Of a stretch of DNA of 64,000 bases, positions 8,321 through 16,856 are shown piece after piece. The translations under genes and the position numbers were made by a program. Under the pieces are notes generated by a model, which saw only the letters and a list, made by a program, of their open reading frames with translations, had not been told where the DNA came from and made no database searches. Origin of the DNA: a virus. The stretch spans positions 34,613 to 98,612 of the IMG/VR virus record IMGVR_UViG_3300032092_000013; one strand, given 5' to 3'. Numbering within the stretch: the first letter of the stretch is position 1; every line of letters begins with the position of its first letter.

Positions 8321-9566
8321 ACAACTCTTCAATACGATAAGCAAACTGTTTGCGTTTAATATATTGTTCTTGTAGTAAACGATCAGTTTGCTTTCTTGTT
8401 AATTTAACTGATTCTTTATAAGCTGTTAAAGCGCCGACAATTTCGTCATACATGTCTTTAACATCTTCATTGTCGTATGTTAATACAGATAAATTTTCGA
8501 TCAATTGATCGATGAAATCAGATGCTGAACCAGACTTTAATGCTTCTAAAGCATTTATAATACCTTCAGCTACATCATCATTATCACTCACAATATTACT
8601 GAATTTTTGTAAAATAGCTGTGACCAATTGAAGTGCTTTTAATTTATCTTCTTTGACTGGCGTTTCTTCTTCTTGTTTTACTTCTGCGGTAACACCATTC
8701 AACTTACTAAGCACCTTAGACCATTCATTTACCTTAAATCGAACATCGGGTGTTACTTCGTCACCACCTCTTTTAGCAACATATTCTTCTGCAGGTGCAG
8801 TAGCTTTATGTGCCCATATATTAACAGACACATCTTGCATATAATCTGTTGGCTTAGTTTCAATAGAACTTTTTAAATTTTCCATTAAAGAAGAAACAGC
8901 TGTAGTTATAACTTTAGAGCCAAATCCCTTTGTTTTTAAATCATATATTTTTTGCAAAGAGATACGATGCTCAACAACGCCATGGCGTATACGATTTCCT
9001 GATGCATCAAATAATCCAGTAGCTTCTTTTTCTAGAGCTTTATATTGTTGTACGAAATCATTAAATGCTAAAAATTGATTTATTGTATTTTTTACTAAAA
9101 CCATGCCATTAATGCCATCATCAGTATTTTCAGTTCTAATAACATTTGCACCTTCTACTTTAAATGTTATATTTGCGTCACCCTTTCTTGCAAAGAAAAT
9201 CATATCACCTACTGCAAAATCGGATGATTTAGCTGTGAACGTGGCATCACCAGTGACATTAATTAAACTACCCACATCTGATGAATTTAATTCACCACCA
9301 CTTCTAGCTTCACTATCTTCTTCACCCATTTTTGCAGCAAATTCATCATTCTTATTATTACAGTCACGTATAATTGCAAAACGCAACATTTTAATGATTA
9401 ATTTATTTAAACGATCAATAGTGCCAGTTTCGATGCTATTCTTGTAATATTTGTTGGCGTATAATTCTACATATTTGTTTAATTCGCCAAAATAAGCTTC
9501 TCTTGCTTCATTAAGGAACGATTCGTCAATACGTGCTGCCCAACCCGGTGCTCTTAAAATAGACAT
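8310..9566 (-). CDS. Late protein of unknown function, probable virion protein
   Basis: A 418-residue protein on the minus strand whose last codons overlap the end of queC by 11 bp. It begins MSILRAPGWAARIDESFLNEA. A beta-rich segment (about 100-135) includes DATFTAKSSDFAVGDMIFFARKG, and the C-terminal half is helical and charged (K/E-rich near 295-320). No catalytic motif is seen. A late element AATAAATA-N5-ATG (9572-9579) marks it as a late gene, and its strand switch inside the replication block is typical of isolated late virion genes. Homology to a specific T4 protein was not recognised. Confidence 0.8.
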   Translation of the reverse strand: MSILRAPGWAARIDESFLNEAREAYFGELNKYVELYANKYYKNSIETGTIDRLNKLIIKMLRFAIIRDCNNKNDEFAAKMGEEDSEARSGGELNSSDVGSLINVTGDATFTAKSSDFAVGDMIFFARKGDANITFKVEGANVIRTENTDDGINGMVLVKNTINQFLAFNDFVQQYKALEKEATGLFDASGNRIRHGVVEHRISLQKIYDLKTKGFGSKVITTAVSSLMENLKSSIETKPTDYMQDVSVNIWAHKATAPAEEYVAKRGGDEVTPDVRFKVNEWSKVLSKLNGVTAEVKQEEETPVKEDKLKALQLVTAILQKFSNIVSDNDDVAEGIINALEALKSGSASDFIDQLIENLSVLTYDNEDVKDMYDEIVGALTAYKESVKLTRKQTDRLLQEQYIKRKQFAYRIEELFRG

Positions 9567-9571
9567 AACTA

Positions 9572-9579
9572 TATTTATT
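9572..9579 (-). promoter_or_regulatory. T4-type late promoter AATAAATA for the 8310-9566 gene
   Basis: Minus-strand AATAAATA, 5 nt (TAGTT) before the ATG at 9566. The upstream neighbour is divergent, so there is no read-through RNA, and no start-codon hairpin of note is present. Confidence 0.65.
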
Positions 9580-9616
9580 GATTTATCAAAAATTAAATGT
9601 AATATGAAAGCATATT

Positions 9617-10303
9617 ATGTGCGCAATCTATGGTTCTAAAGACAGAAATCTTTTTGATATACTTCATGATGTTACTATTGATAGAGGATCATTTGCTTCG
9701 TCATTTGCCTTCCTAGAACATAAGAAAAGAAATTTATTCATTACAAGATTAAAAGGTCATCCAAAAAAGATGGAATTATTGAATCCAGAAGATTCATTTC
9801 CTACTTGTAAAAATAAGAATATAACGCATTATCTCGGGCATAATCAAGCACCAACTTCCTCACAAAGAGAACATGATGTAGCAACATCGCATCCATTTGT
9901 TGCGCATAATTGGGTAGTAGCACATAACGGTGTTTTAACCAATTATAAAGAAATTAATAAAAAATATTGTGCATGGAATAAGAATCCGGTAGATTCAAGT
10001 AATATTCCACATTTATTACATGCTCTAGAAACAAAAGAACCAAATAAATCAGAAGAAGAACTTATTTGCGAAGCACTTTCTCTTTTAGAAGGTACATTTG
10101 CATTGTGGATCTTTAATGAAAAGACGGGTAATATCTTTGTAGCAAGACAAGGTAGTACTTTATTTGCAAATGAAAAAGGCGACTTTTGTTCTATACAATC
10201 AAAGAATTGGTTAGAATTAGAAGAAGGAGTATTATACAAAGTCACTAGAAAGCTTGAATTAGTAGGTAATTTTAAAAACACAACACCATTTTTCACATTA
10301 TGA
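9617..10303 (+). CDS. Free-standing class II glutamine amidotransferase domain
   Basis: A 228-residue Ntn-type glutaminase domain. The N-terminus is MCAIYG, so processing exposes the catalytic Cys2. Family blocks GHNQAPTSSQ, VVAHNGVLTNY and LLEGTFALWIF are present, as in the glutaminase halves of GlmS, PurF and Gat-QueC. No synthase domain follows, so ammonia must be passed to a separate partner. The nearest candidate is the zinc-less QueC at 7577; together they have the parts of an archaeal-type Gat-QueC (archaeosine synthesis). A GlmS-like sugar amidotransferase role with a partner elsewhere is the alternative. The gene ends in a 4 bp ATGA overlap with the glycosyltransferase at 10300, so the two are likely co-translated. 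Confidence 0.8.
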   Translation: MCAIYGSKDRNLFDILHDVTIDRGSFASSFAFLEHKKRNLFITRLKGHPKKMELLNPEDSFPTCKNKNITHYLGHNQAPTSSQREHDVATSHPFVAHNWVVAHNGVLTNYKEINKKYCAWNKNPVDSSNIPHLLHALETKEPNKSEEELICEALSLLEGTFALWIFNEKTGNIFVARQGSTLFANEKGDFCSIQSKNWLELEEGVLYKVTRKLELVGNFKNTTPFFTL

Positions 10304-10995
10304 ACAATTTAATTGTTACTTGTACACAAAAAAATAGACATCAATTCCAAGAAACAGATATCTATAAATCATATAATGAATGCAAATTATCTTCTGATTT
10401 TGAATTAGAAGTATTTTATCAAAATAAAGAAGGATTGTCAAAACAATATAATACTATCCTCAATAATGAAAAATATAAAAATTATGAATGGATTGTATTC
10501 GTTCATGATGATGTTTATATTGACGATGCCAGACTTTTACAAAAATTGAACGAAGCAAAAAAATTAGATTACGACATAGTTGGTTTGGCTGGCGGATTGA
10601 ATCCACGAATTGGCGGAATTAACCTTTGGCATTTAATGACAGATAGAAAAGATCATCGGGGGTTCGTAGCACACCCAGTAAACGAAAAGCAAATGATGGT
10701 TACTAATTTTGGCCCTTCACCTTCTCGTGTTGTAATTATTGATGGATTATTCTTTGCTGTTTATAATCCTAAAGCAAAAAAAGTTAGCTTTAATTTTAAT
10801 GAAAATTATACATTTCATCATTATGATATTTCTGCATCATTAGAAGCTAATATGAAAAAATTAAAAATTGGTGTCTATCCAATTAATGTAATTCATCGCT
10901 CTCCTGGTTTATTGTCAATTGAAAATCCTACATGGAAAAGCAGCAACGAAACATTTATCAAAGAATACGGTGTAAATCGTAAAGACACCAAATAA
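10300..10995 (+). CDS. Glycosyltransferase-like protein (GT-A, family 2-like)
   Basis: A 231-residue protein overlapping the amidotransferase stop by 4 nt (ATGA). The N-terminal fold pattern is MNNLIVTCTQKNR, then YNTILNNEKYKNYEWIVFVHDD, where the DD and the following DDARLL occupy the usual DXD metal site. VGLAGGL and the VIIDGLFFAVY segment follow, then HHYDISAS near the C-terminus. This matches small family 2-like glycosyltransferases found in phages and capsule clusters. The substrate is unknown. Coupling to a glutaminase suggests a modified sugar or base pathway, but that is inference. Confidence 0.7.
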   Translation: MNNLIVTCTQKNRHQFQETDIYKSYNECKLSSDFELEVFYQNKEGLSKQYNTILNNEKYKNYEWIVFVHDDVYIDDARLLQKLNEAKKLDYDIVGLAGGLNPRIGGINLWHLMTDRKDHRGFVAHPVNEKQMMVTNFGPSPSRVVIIDGLFFAVYNPKAKKVSFNFNENYTFHHYDISASLEANMKKLKIGVYPINVIHRSPGLLSIENPTWKSSNETFIKEYGVNRKDTK

Positions 10996-11003
10996 TATTA
11001 AGC

Positions 11004-12329
11004 ATGGATAAAATTGATTTAGATCATTTTGAGAAGATTTTCTGTCTTAAGATGATTACTGATGAGGAATATTTCTCTTCAGTTGTTGATAATACAGATC
11101 CGGATTATTTTCGGGACAAAGATGTCAAAGCGATGTTTTTGTTAGTAAAAGAATATTTTGAAAAGAGAGATTGTTTACCCAATCTCTCTGAATTAAAAAA
11201 TTATCTTACCACACAAGAATTAAAAGATTCTTTTAAAAATGTATTATTAATGATTCAATCATTAGATAAGAATTATAATCATGACGAATTAATCAAGAAT
11301 ACAGAACGTTTCTTGAAAGAAAGAGCTGTATATAAGACTATGCTTGATGTTGCAGATAAATTGCAACAAGGAAAAGCTGATACTTCTTGGGTCTTAGATC
11401 AATTTGAAAAGACATGCAATATTAATTTGACAACAGATATTGGATTAGATCTTTATCATAATCCCGAAAAGTTAATCAAAGAATTAAATTCAGATGAACC
11501 AGTTATTCCATCAAAGTGGGAATGGTTAGATGAAAAATTAAATGGAGGATTCATGCAAAATGGTAGGGCATTGTATATTTTTGCTGGTCAAGCAAATGTC
11601 GGTAAGAGTATTGTATTAGGAAATGTAGCTAAAAATATTGCTGAGCAAGGTAAAACAGTATTGCTTGTTACATTGGAAATGTCCGAGATCATGTACGCAA
11701 AACGTATTGCATCATCAGCTACTAAGATACCTATTAGAACATTGCGTGAAGAGTCAGAATCATTGCAAAATGCTCTTGAAGAAATCAAAGAGAAGAATCC
11801 ACGAGGAAGGATTTTGATTAAAGAATTTCCGCCATCAACAATTACACCTAATCAATTATCATCATTCATTAAGACATTAAGAAATAAAGGCATCTTTGTT
11901 GATGCTGTAGTATTAGATTATTTGAATCTATTACATACTACATATGGAAATAATTCATATGAAAAGGTGAAACACTTATCAGAACAGACTAGGGCATTGT
12001 CGTATGTTTATAATTGTCCGTTTATTACTGCAACACAGTTAAACCGATCGGGATATGATGTCGCAGAACCAACTATGCAATCACTTTCAGAAAGTTATGG
12101 ACTAGCTACAACAGGTGATTTTATTGCTTCTGTTTATCAATTAGAAGAAGATGCAGAACAAGGTGTTATGAGAGTAGCTATGATGAAAAATCGTTTCGGT
12201 CCTAACTTTGGATCATCAGCATTTAGAATTGATTATTCGACATTGACTTTAAAAGAAGACCAAGAATTGGCTTCAATGGTAGATAGTACAGAATCCGCAA
12301 GAGATGTATTAGCTTCTTTAGCAGACTAG
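11004..12329 (+). CDS. 41: Replicative DnaB-like helicase (T4 gp41-like)
   Basis: A 441-residue helicase. The N-terminal helical domain (about 1-140) is followed by the RecA-like core. Walker A is AGQANVGKSIVLG (about 196-208), LVTLEMSE carries the catalytic glutamate, and the Walker B region is VVLDYLNLL. A QLNRSGY segment and a C-terminal MMKNRFGP also match the family. T4 gp41 is 475 residues. It would unwind the fork 5'-3' with primase gp61 (17338 here). The start follows the glycosyltransferase by 8 nt. A TAATAT lies 5 nt before the ATG without a clear -35, as at uvsX, perhaps a different (middle) promoter class. Confidence 0.94.
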   Translation: MDKIDLDHFEKIFCLKMITDEEYFSSVVDNTDPDYFRDKDVKAMFLLVKEYFEKRDCLPNLSELKNYLTTQELKDSFKNVLLMIQSLDKNYNHDELIKNTERFLKERAVYKTMLDVADKLQQGKADTSWVLDQFEKTCNINLTTDIGLDLYHNPEKLIKELNSDEPVIPSKWEWLDEKLNGGFMQNGRALYIFAGQANVGKSIVLGNVAKNIAEQGKTVLLVTLEMSEIMYAKRIASSATKIPIRTLREESESLQNALEEIKEKNPRGRILIKEFPPSTITPNQLSSFIKTLRNKGIFVDAVVLDYLNLLHTTYGNNSYEKVKHLSEQTRALSYVYNCPFITATQLNRSGYDVAEPTMQSLSESYGLATTGDFIASVYQLEEDAEQGVMRVAMMKNRFGPNFGSSAFRIDYSTLTLKEDQELASMVDSTESARDVLASLAD

Positions 12330-12368
12330 TTGAACAAAATTCCATTTTGACTATATATACTCATATTA

Positions 12369-13259
12369 ATGAGTAAAGAAGTCATATGGACTAATTATGG
12401 ATTAGATGGTGCAGGATGTTGCCTACTTTTGAAATGGCTCAAAGGTAGTAACATTGAAATACAATATACTACACCAAGAAAATTCCGCGATGATTTCCTT
12501 AAATGGCAATTAGAAAATGGAATGACAAAATATTCCAAGATCTATATAACCTCTATAGATTTATCAAAATGCTTAGATGTCGCAGACAAGTCTAATTGTG
12601 TTATCATTGATACACATAAATCACATTGTGATAAAAAACATTTATACACAGATGCAAAAACAGCTATAGCTGAAACTAGTTCAACTACCAGATTGATTTT
12701 TAGATTATTTAAAAATGAATTAATCAAAAAACTAACACCTAAGCAAATCAAATTAATTAGTTTGATTGATGATTATATTTCGGGTAAAAATAAATTTAAA
12801 GAATCAAATTTTTTAAATGCATTATATTGGGGTGTCAGTGCTGATCGTTTAATTCAATTTATTAAACAATTTGATAATGGATATAACGGATTCAATCAAC
12901 AACAACAGAACGTAATTAATTTACATTTTAAACGAATTGCAAAAACCGTATCAGAATTAGATATATTCCAAGGAATATTGCCCGCTAAAGGAAAGAAATA
13001 TAAAGTAGTATCTACATTTGCTGAAAATTATTTTCCAGAAATTTCAAATCATTTAATTGATGTATATAATGTAGATATTGTAATGGTAGTCAATTTAGGA
13101 CTCAAGACTGTTTATATGCAACAAAAAGTAACATCAGACGCACCATTACATCTGATTGCAGAAAAGTTAGTTGAAGGCGGTGGAACACAACGGTACGCAG
13201 GAGGTAATCTAACTTCAAAATTTATAGAATTTACTAAAACTTTACAAAAAATATGGTAG
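12369..13259 (+). CDS. DHH-family phosphoesterase-like protein, degenerate active site
   Basis: A 296-residue protein resembling DHH/RecJ-like phosphoesterases. Motif I is reduced to NYGLDGAGCCLLLKW (only the LDG aspartate kept), the second aspartate region is SIDLSK, the DHH triad reads VIIDTHKSH (DTH), and a C-terminal GGGTQRYAGG corresponds to the DHHA1 glycine motif. Such proteins hydrolyse pAp, cyclic dinucleotides or single-stranded nucleic acid ends. With several metal ligands changed it may bind rather than cleave. It sits between helicase and SSB, suggesting a DNA-metabolism role. No Shine-Dalgarno is seen. Confidence 0.65.
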   Translation: MSKEVIWTNYGLDGAGCCLLLKWLKGSNIEIQYTTPRKFRDDFLKWQLENGMTKYSKIYITSIDLSKCLDVADKSNCVIIDTHKSHCDKKHLYTDAKTAIAETSSTTRLIFRLFKNELIKKLTPKQIKLISLIDDYISGKNKFKESNFLNALYWGVSADRLIQFIKQFDNGYNGFNQQQQNVINLHFKRIAKTVSELDIFQGILPAKGKKYKVVSTFAENYFPEISNHLIDVYNVDIVMVVNLGLKTVYMQQKVTSDAPLHLIAEKLVEGGGTQRYAGGNLTSKFIEFTKTLQKIW

Positions 13260-13552
13260 CTAATCTTGTAATCGAAAAGAGGGAAATAGAACATAATTTT
13301 TTATGTTTCTGTTCATTAATGTGTTTGATATCTGGCAAGAAATTAAATCTGCCTAATATTTTTTTATTACTCCTTAAGAATCCTACATACAAACAGATTC
13401 TTAAGAAAATGGTATCTATCGATACAGATTATGAATTATTCAAGTTGTTTATCGACTTTGATCCTTCTTTGAGCAAAAGCAAATATATAAGTAAGTTCTT
13501 GAATTCTAAAGAAGGTGCTACTATTATAGCTAATAATGTTAAGCGATTTTGA
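13253..13552 (+). CDS. Small protein of unknown function between helicase and SSB genes
   Basis: A 99-residue protein whose ATG overlaps the DHH stop (13253-13259). It is helical, with a hydrophobic centre (LCFCSLMCLIS and IFLLLLKNPTY) and a basic C-terminus. In T4 the genes before gp32 are 33 and 59. This protein has the right size for gp33 but no sequence likeness I can defend. It overlaps the next gene by 17 nt, so the three genes 12369-14165 look translationally linked. Confidence 0.6.
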   Translation: MVANLVIEKREIEHNFLCFCSLMCLISGKKLNLPNIFLLLLKNPTYKQILKKMVSIDTDYELFKLFIDFDPSLSKSKYISKFLNSKEGATIIANNVKRF

Positions 13553-14165
13553 AGAAAGACTATATAACGAATACCTAAAAACTAGTCGCCAAGCTAAAAA
13601 CCTACCATATAAGTTAAGAAAAAATTTCAATGATATTCCATCTGATGTATTGGTTTATCTTAAGAGAATATCTAACATACTGAGAAAATTTCCCAGTATA
13701 CACATCAATGATTTTTTTAAGGCACCATATGCTATCTATGGTGTTGAAGAATATTTCGATTTGAAATATTTTACATCACAAAAAGCAATTAAAGCATATA
13801 CTCTCTATATTCAAAAAGAGGCTGATTTAGATCCGGATTCGGAGGATATGTTATTAAAAGTATTAGAGAGTTTAAAATTCTTAAAAGAATTTTTAACACA
13901 AAATAATATTTCATTAAATCAATATCTTGCACACAAGACTAATGAAATGAAAAGCTTCATGCTGCATTGGAAAGAAAGAAAAATGCATCCTTATGTGTTG
14001 ATCGAATTGCCAAATGCACTAAACTATATTAGACACGAAGATCAAGAATTATTGAAATTCATGTTTGGCGAGAATGTCTATGAAAATATACAATTGTATA
14101 CGAATAGATATTTCTCATCGAAGAAATTAAAAGTATTAGTAAAACAAGGATTAAAAAAAATATAA
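13536..14165 (+). CDS. Helical protein upstream of gp32; positional candidate for helicase loader gp59
   Basis: A 209-residue, mostly alpha-helical, basic protein. The most distinctive block is EEYFDLKYFTSQKAIKAYTL (residues about 69-88). The length (T4 gp59 is 217) and the position directly before gp32 match the T4 order 59-32, and the helicase is close upstream. I could not align it convincingly with gp59, so the identification rests on synteny, size and helical content. The gene overlaps the previous one by 17 nt and ends 24 nt before the SSB gene. Confidence 0.6.
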   Translation: MLSDFEERLYNEYLKTSRQAKNLPYKLRKNFNDIPSDVLVYLKRISNILRKFPSIHINDFFKAPYAIYGVEEYFDLKYFTSQKAIKAYTLYIQKEADLDPDSEDMLLKVLESLKFLKEFLTQNNISLNQYLAHKTNEMKSFMLHWKERKMHPYVLIELPNALNYIRHEDQELLKFMFGENVYENIQLYTNRYFSSKKLKVLVKQGLKKI

Positions 14166-14189
14166 CGAAACCAATTAAAAATATTCAAT

Positions 14190-15044
14190 ATGTATACAGC
14201 ATCAATGTTCCAATCAATCAAGAATGCCTTAGCTAAAGAAGATACCGGTGGATCTTCATATAAAGACATTCTCAAGTTAGAAGTAGGTAAGACATACACC
14301 GTTCGTCTTCTTCCAAATACAAAATCACCTGCAGATACATTCTTTCATTATTACCTGAATGGGTGGCAATCATTTGCAACCGGTCAATTCGTATCAGCCG
14401 TTTCATTGCAATCATTTGGAGAACGCGATCCAATTCAAGAAGAACGTTATCGTATCCTTCGACTTGGTACAGATGTAGAAAAGAAGAAGGCTGAAAAAGT
14501 TAATCGTTCTGAGAAGTGGATGGTTAATGCTTATATTATTGATGATCCAACCAATCCTGAAAATAATGGTACTGTTAAGATTCTTCGATATGGTCGTCAG
14601 TTAGCTAAGATTATCGATGAAGCTATGGATGGTGAAGACGCTGCTGAGTTCGGTCCTCGTATTTTTGACCTGAGTAAAGGTGGATGTAATCTTAAGGTCA
14701 AGGTAGAGAAACAAGGTGAATATCCATCCTATGTATCTTCACGATTCACATCACCAGTAGATCTTGGATTATCAGAAGCAAAGATTAATGAGTTGTATAA
14801 TTCAGTTCATGATCTTAAGAAAATCGCAGGGGTTAAGACCGCTGATGAACTTCGTGAATTATGGGAAGAACATTTCCTATGCAAGAGCTCAGTGTCTTCA
14901 GCAGCTGCTCCCGTTGAATCAGTACAAGCTACTGTTCTAGCAGAACCTACTACAGTAACTAAATCATCAGCACCAGCATCTTCAGATGACGATGACATTC
15001 TTGATGATGCAACTGTACAAGAACTTTTGAAAGGATTAGACTAA
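14190..15044 (+). CDS. 32: Single-stranded DNA-binding protein (T4 gp32-like), no zinc site
   Basis: A 284-residue SSB. A basic N-terminus (MFQSIKNALAKE) precedes the core with YTVRLLPNTKSP, the KWMVNAYIIDDPTNPENNGTV block that matches gp32, and CNLKVKVEKQGEYPSY. The C-terminus is Ser/Ala-rich and then acidic (SDDDDILDD), the usual protein-interaction tail. T4 gp32 binds zinc with His/Cys residues; the corresponding region here (SFGERDPIQEERYRIL) has none, as in many marine relatives. The ATG at 14190 adds MYTAS; the ATG at 14205 (MFQSIKN) resembles T4's MFK start and may be the real one. Confidence 0.88.
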   Translation: MYTASMFQSIKNALAKEDTGGSSYKDILKLEVGKTYTVRLLPNTKSPADTFFHYYLNGWQSFATGQFVSAVSLQSFGERDPIQEERYRILRLGTDVEKKKAEKVNRSEKWMVNAYIIDDPTNPENNGTVKILRYGRQLAKIIDEAMDGEDAAEFGPRIFDLSKGGCNLKVKVEKQGEYPSYVSSRFTSPVDLGLSEAKINELYNSVHDLKKIAGVKTADELRELWEEHFLCKSSVSSAAAPVESVQATVLAEPTTVTKSSAPASSDDDDILDDATVQELLKGLD

Positions 15045-15045
15045 T

Positions 15046-15414
15046 ATGGATGAAGATGTACAAGGAATGCTTCAACAATTCATAGGACAAACCTATGGAG
15101 AGTTAGCGAAGCTTGATCAAAACATTGTAGGGCGCACTCAACATCTGCGTCCACAGAGTCAAGAGTTTAAAGCAATTGCAACTAATATTTTAACTAATAT
15201 CCCAAACAATAGGCAATTAACTCAGACTGAAGCACCGCCAATTCAACCACAAAATATTCAACCTCGAGTACAGATTCAACCAAAATCACCTAGTGATCAA
15301 TTGGAATTTGATTTTGATGACACAGCTACCGCTAAGAATATTTTTGCTTCATTGAAGCGCATCGAAGATAAATTAAGTAATATCAGTAATAGGTTGCAAA
15401 AGCTAGAAGCTTAA
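15046..15414 (+). CDS. Small replication-cluster protein of unknown function
   Basis: A 122-residue protein starting 1 nt after the gp32 stop. The N-terminal helix is acidic (MDEDVQGMLQQFIGQTYGEL), the middle is Pro/Gln-rich and looks disordered (about 65-85), an acidic FDFDD patch follows, and the C-terminus is a short predicted coiled coil (LKRIEDKLSNISNRLQKLEA). It has no known catalytic motif. The close spacing with gp32 and the clamp suggests an adaptor in replication, which is inference. Confidence 0.65.
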   Translation: MDEDVQGMLQQFIGQTYGELAKLDQNIVGRTQHLRPQSQEFKAIATNILTNIPNNRQLTQTEAPPIQPQNIQPRVQIQPKSPSDQLEFDFDDTATAKNIFASLKRIEDKLSNISNRLQKLEA

Positions 15415-15426
15415 TACAATTAATAC

Positions 15427-16161
15427 ATGAAATTATCTTTTAAGAATAAGAATAGTTTTTGTAATAATTTCCTATCTCCAATTTCAAGGCTGTCAGATTT
15501 AGCTATTCTGACAGCTAAGAATAATGAAATCATTTCATTAAACAAAACAGCAGATAATAATAGCATTCTTTATGCTAAATGTTCTGATGCTACATTAGAC
15601 AATGATCAGCAAGTATCATTGAATATTCCTGATGTCAAAAAGTTCATTAAAGCATTTGATTGCATTGAAGATCAAAACATTGAATTGACCGTCAATTCAA
15701 ATAATATCGAATACAAATCACCTAAAATTAAATTTAAATATCATTTATTAGAAGATGGTATTATTGCACCAGTTGGTTTATCTTTAAGTAAAATACAATC
15801 TTTTGAATTTGATGTAGAGTTTACTATTGATATTGTTACATTTCAAAATTTGTTGAAATGCAGTACTTTTAATAACAGTGAAAAGATTTATTTTTATTCA
15901 GAAAATGGTGAAATTCATTGTGAATTAACAGATAAAAGTAAACATAATGTTGATAGCTTTACTACTGTTTTAGCAGAAACATATCAAGGTAATGCATTAT
16001 CAAAACCGATGCCATTCTTATTTGATGTAGTTCGAAGCATTTCGACATTAAGATCTAGTCAATTGCAATTCAAAATTAATTCAAGCAAAGGTATTTTATG
16101 TGTTGAAGTAGAAGAACCGGGATATTATTTGAAATATATAACCACTGCGAAAGTGATTTAA
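15427..16161 (+). CDS. 45: Sliding clamp (T4 gp45-like)
   Basis: A 244-residue protein with the size and fold pattern of T4 gp45 (228 residues): MKLSF start, an N-terminal block ending in SLNIPDVKKFIKAFDC, a central linker with FDVEFTIDIVTFQNLLKCS (start of the second clamp domain), and a terminal strand GYYLKYITTAKVI. It would form a trimeric ring that tethers gp43 and, in T4, also activates late transcription. That is relevant here because late promoters of the T4 type are abundant. A TACAAT lies 6 nt before the ATG, with a poor TTGCAA 15 bp upstream. An inverted repeat lies within codons 21-30. Confidence 0.8.
   Translation: MKLSFKNKNSFCNNFLSPISRLSDLAILTAKNNEIISLNKTADNNSILYAKCSDATLDNDQQVSLNIPDVKKFIKAFDCIEDQNIELTVNSNNIEYKSPKIKFKYHLLEDGIIAPVGLSLSKIQSFEFDVEFTIDIVTFQNLLKCSTFNNSEKIYFYSENGEIHCELTDKSKHNVDSFTTVLAETYQGNALSKPMPFLFDVVRSISTLRSSQLQFKINSSKGILCVEVEEPGYYLKYITTAKVI
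15489..15515 (+). other. Inverted repeat inside the clamp gene
   Basis: Perfect 9 bp arms GCTGTCAGA (15489-15497) and TCTGACAGC (15507-15515) with a 9 nt loop, about 60 nt after the clamp ATG. It could be an RNA hairpin or a DNA-binding site, or chance. Confidence 0.4.
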
Positions 16162-16186
16162 AATTAATTTTAATTATATATAAAAA

Positions 16187-16534
16187 ATGAATAAGAGACA
16201 AAAAAATAAAATATCTACACCCGGATATTTTATTAAAAGATTAAGAGATTGTGGGTTTAGTGTAATTCGTATTTTTCAAAAATACGGTGCCCATGATCCG
16301 AGAAGATGGACTGTATTAATTGATCCGGGCCGTTCTTCTATTTTTGTTACTTGTTTTACTAATAAAACATTTATCGATGAAATTTATTTTGAATTAAATG
16401 ATGGCGGTATCTTATTTCCTAAGAATTTTGCCATATCTACACAATCAATTGAAGTAATTGTATCACATTTAAACGAAAAAAATATTCAAACAATTGACGA
16501 AAAAAGCCCATACTATGTTGAAAAGAATAAATAA
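16187..16534 (+). CDS. Small protein of unknown function
   Basis: A 115-residue basic protein (MNKRQKNKIS start). The core alternates beta strands (WTVLIDPGRSSIFVTCF, DEIYFELNDGG) and ends in a helix. Nothing in it identifies a family. It lies after the clamp gene and its end carries the late promoter of orf 16539. TATATA sits 6 nt before the ATG without a clear -35. Confidence 0.65.
   Translation: MNKRQKNKISTPGYFIKRLRDCGFSVIRIFQKYGAHDPRRWTVLIDPGRSSIFVTCFTNKTFIDEIYFELNDGGILFPKNFAISTQSIEVIVSHLNEKNIQTIDEKSPYYVEKNK
16526..16533 (+). promoter_or_regulatory. T4-type late promoter AATAAATA, 5 nt before ATG 16539
   Basis: AATAAATA (16526-16533), then ATTCT, then ATG 16539. The fixed spacing selects this ATG over two upstream in-frame ATGs. 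Confidence 0.6.
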
Positions 16535-16538
16535 TTCT

Positions 16539-16856
16539 ATGGGCGAAAATCCCGATGATAAAAAGAAAAGAATACCAAAAAATAATTCTGATAAAATCGG
16601 GAAAGAACAGATTAAACAGCTTCTAAAAGAAGCATTACAAGCTGATTTACTAGAAAGATCTCGTAAATCAGCAGACAATAAAGTCGCTATCTCTTCTACA
16701 TTAGAAGAGTTTATGAAATGTTTTATCGTTTTAGGATATGACATGAACGGAAATCCAATTAATTTAGTACATGCAAACAGCCAACAAGACGCAGATTCCC
16801 TTTCTACGGCGGTTAATAGATTCTTTATGCAGAATAATAACCCCGATGCTTTTTAA
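16539..16856 (+). CDS. Small late protein of unknown function
   Basis: A 105-residue protein if started at the ATG placed 5 nt after a late element; upstream in-frame ATGs at 16494 and 16515 would overlap the previous gene. The N-terminal half is a charged, Lys/Asp/Asn-rich tail, and the C-terminal half has a compact block: FIVLGYDMNGNPINLVHA, then QQDADSLSTAVNRFFMQ. Similar C-terminal blocks occur in small proteins of marine T4-like phages, possibly related to the late transcription factor gp33. I cannot confirm that. Confidence 0.65.
   Translation: MGENPDDKKKRIPKNNSDKIGKEQIKQLLKEALQADLLERSRKSADNKVAISSTLEEFMKCFIVLGYDMNGNPINLVHANSQQDADSLSTAVNRFFMQNNNPDAF

Noticed and set aside
9604-9639. Short ORF (ATG at 9604) overlapping the amidotransferase start
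   Set aside because: Only 11 codons and in another frame. Cys2 of the 9617 frame is the catalytic nucleophile, so 9617 is the true start.
12347-12368. TTGACT followed by TATATACT before the DHH gene
   Set aside because: The spacing between the hexamers is far too short, and no -35 lies at 16-18 bp from TATACT.
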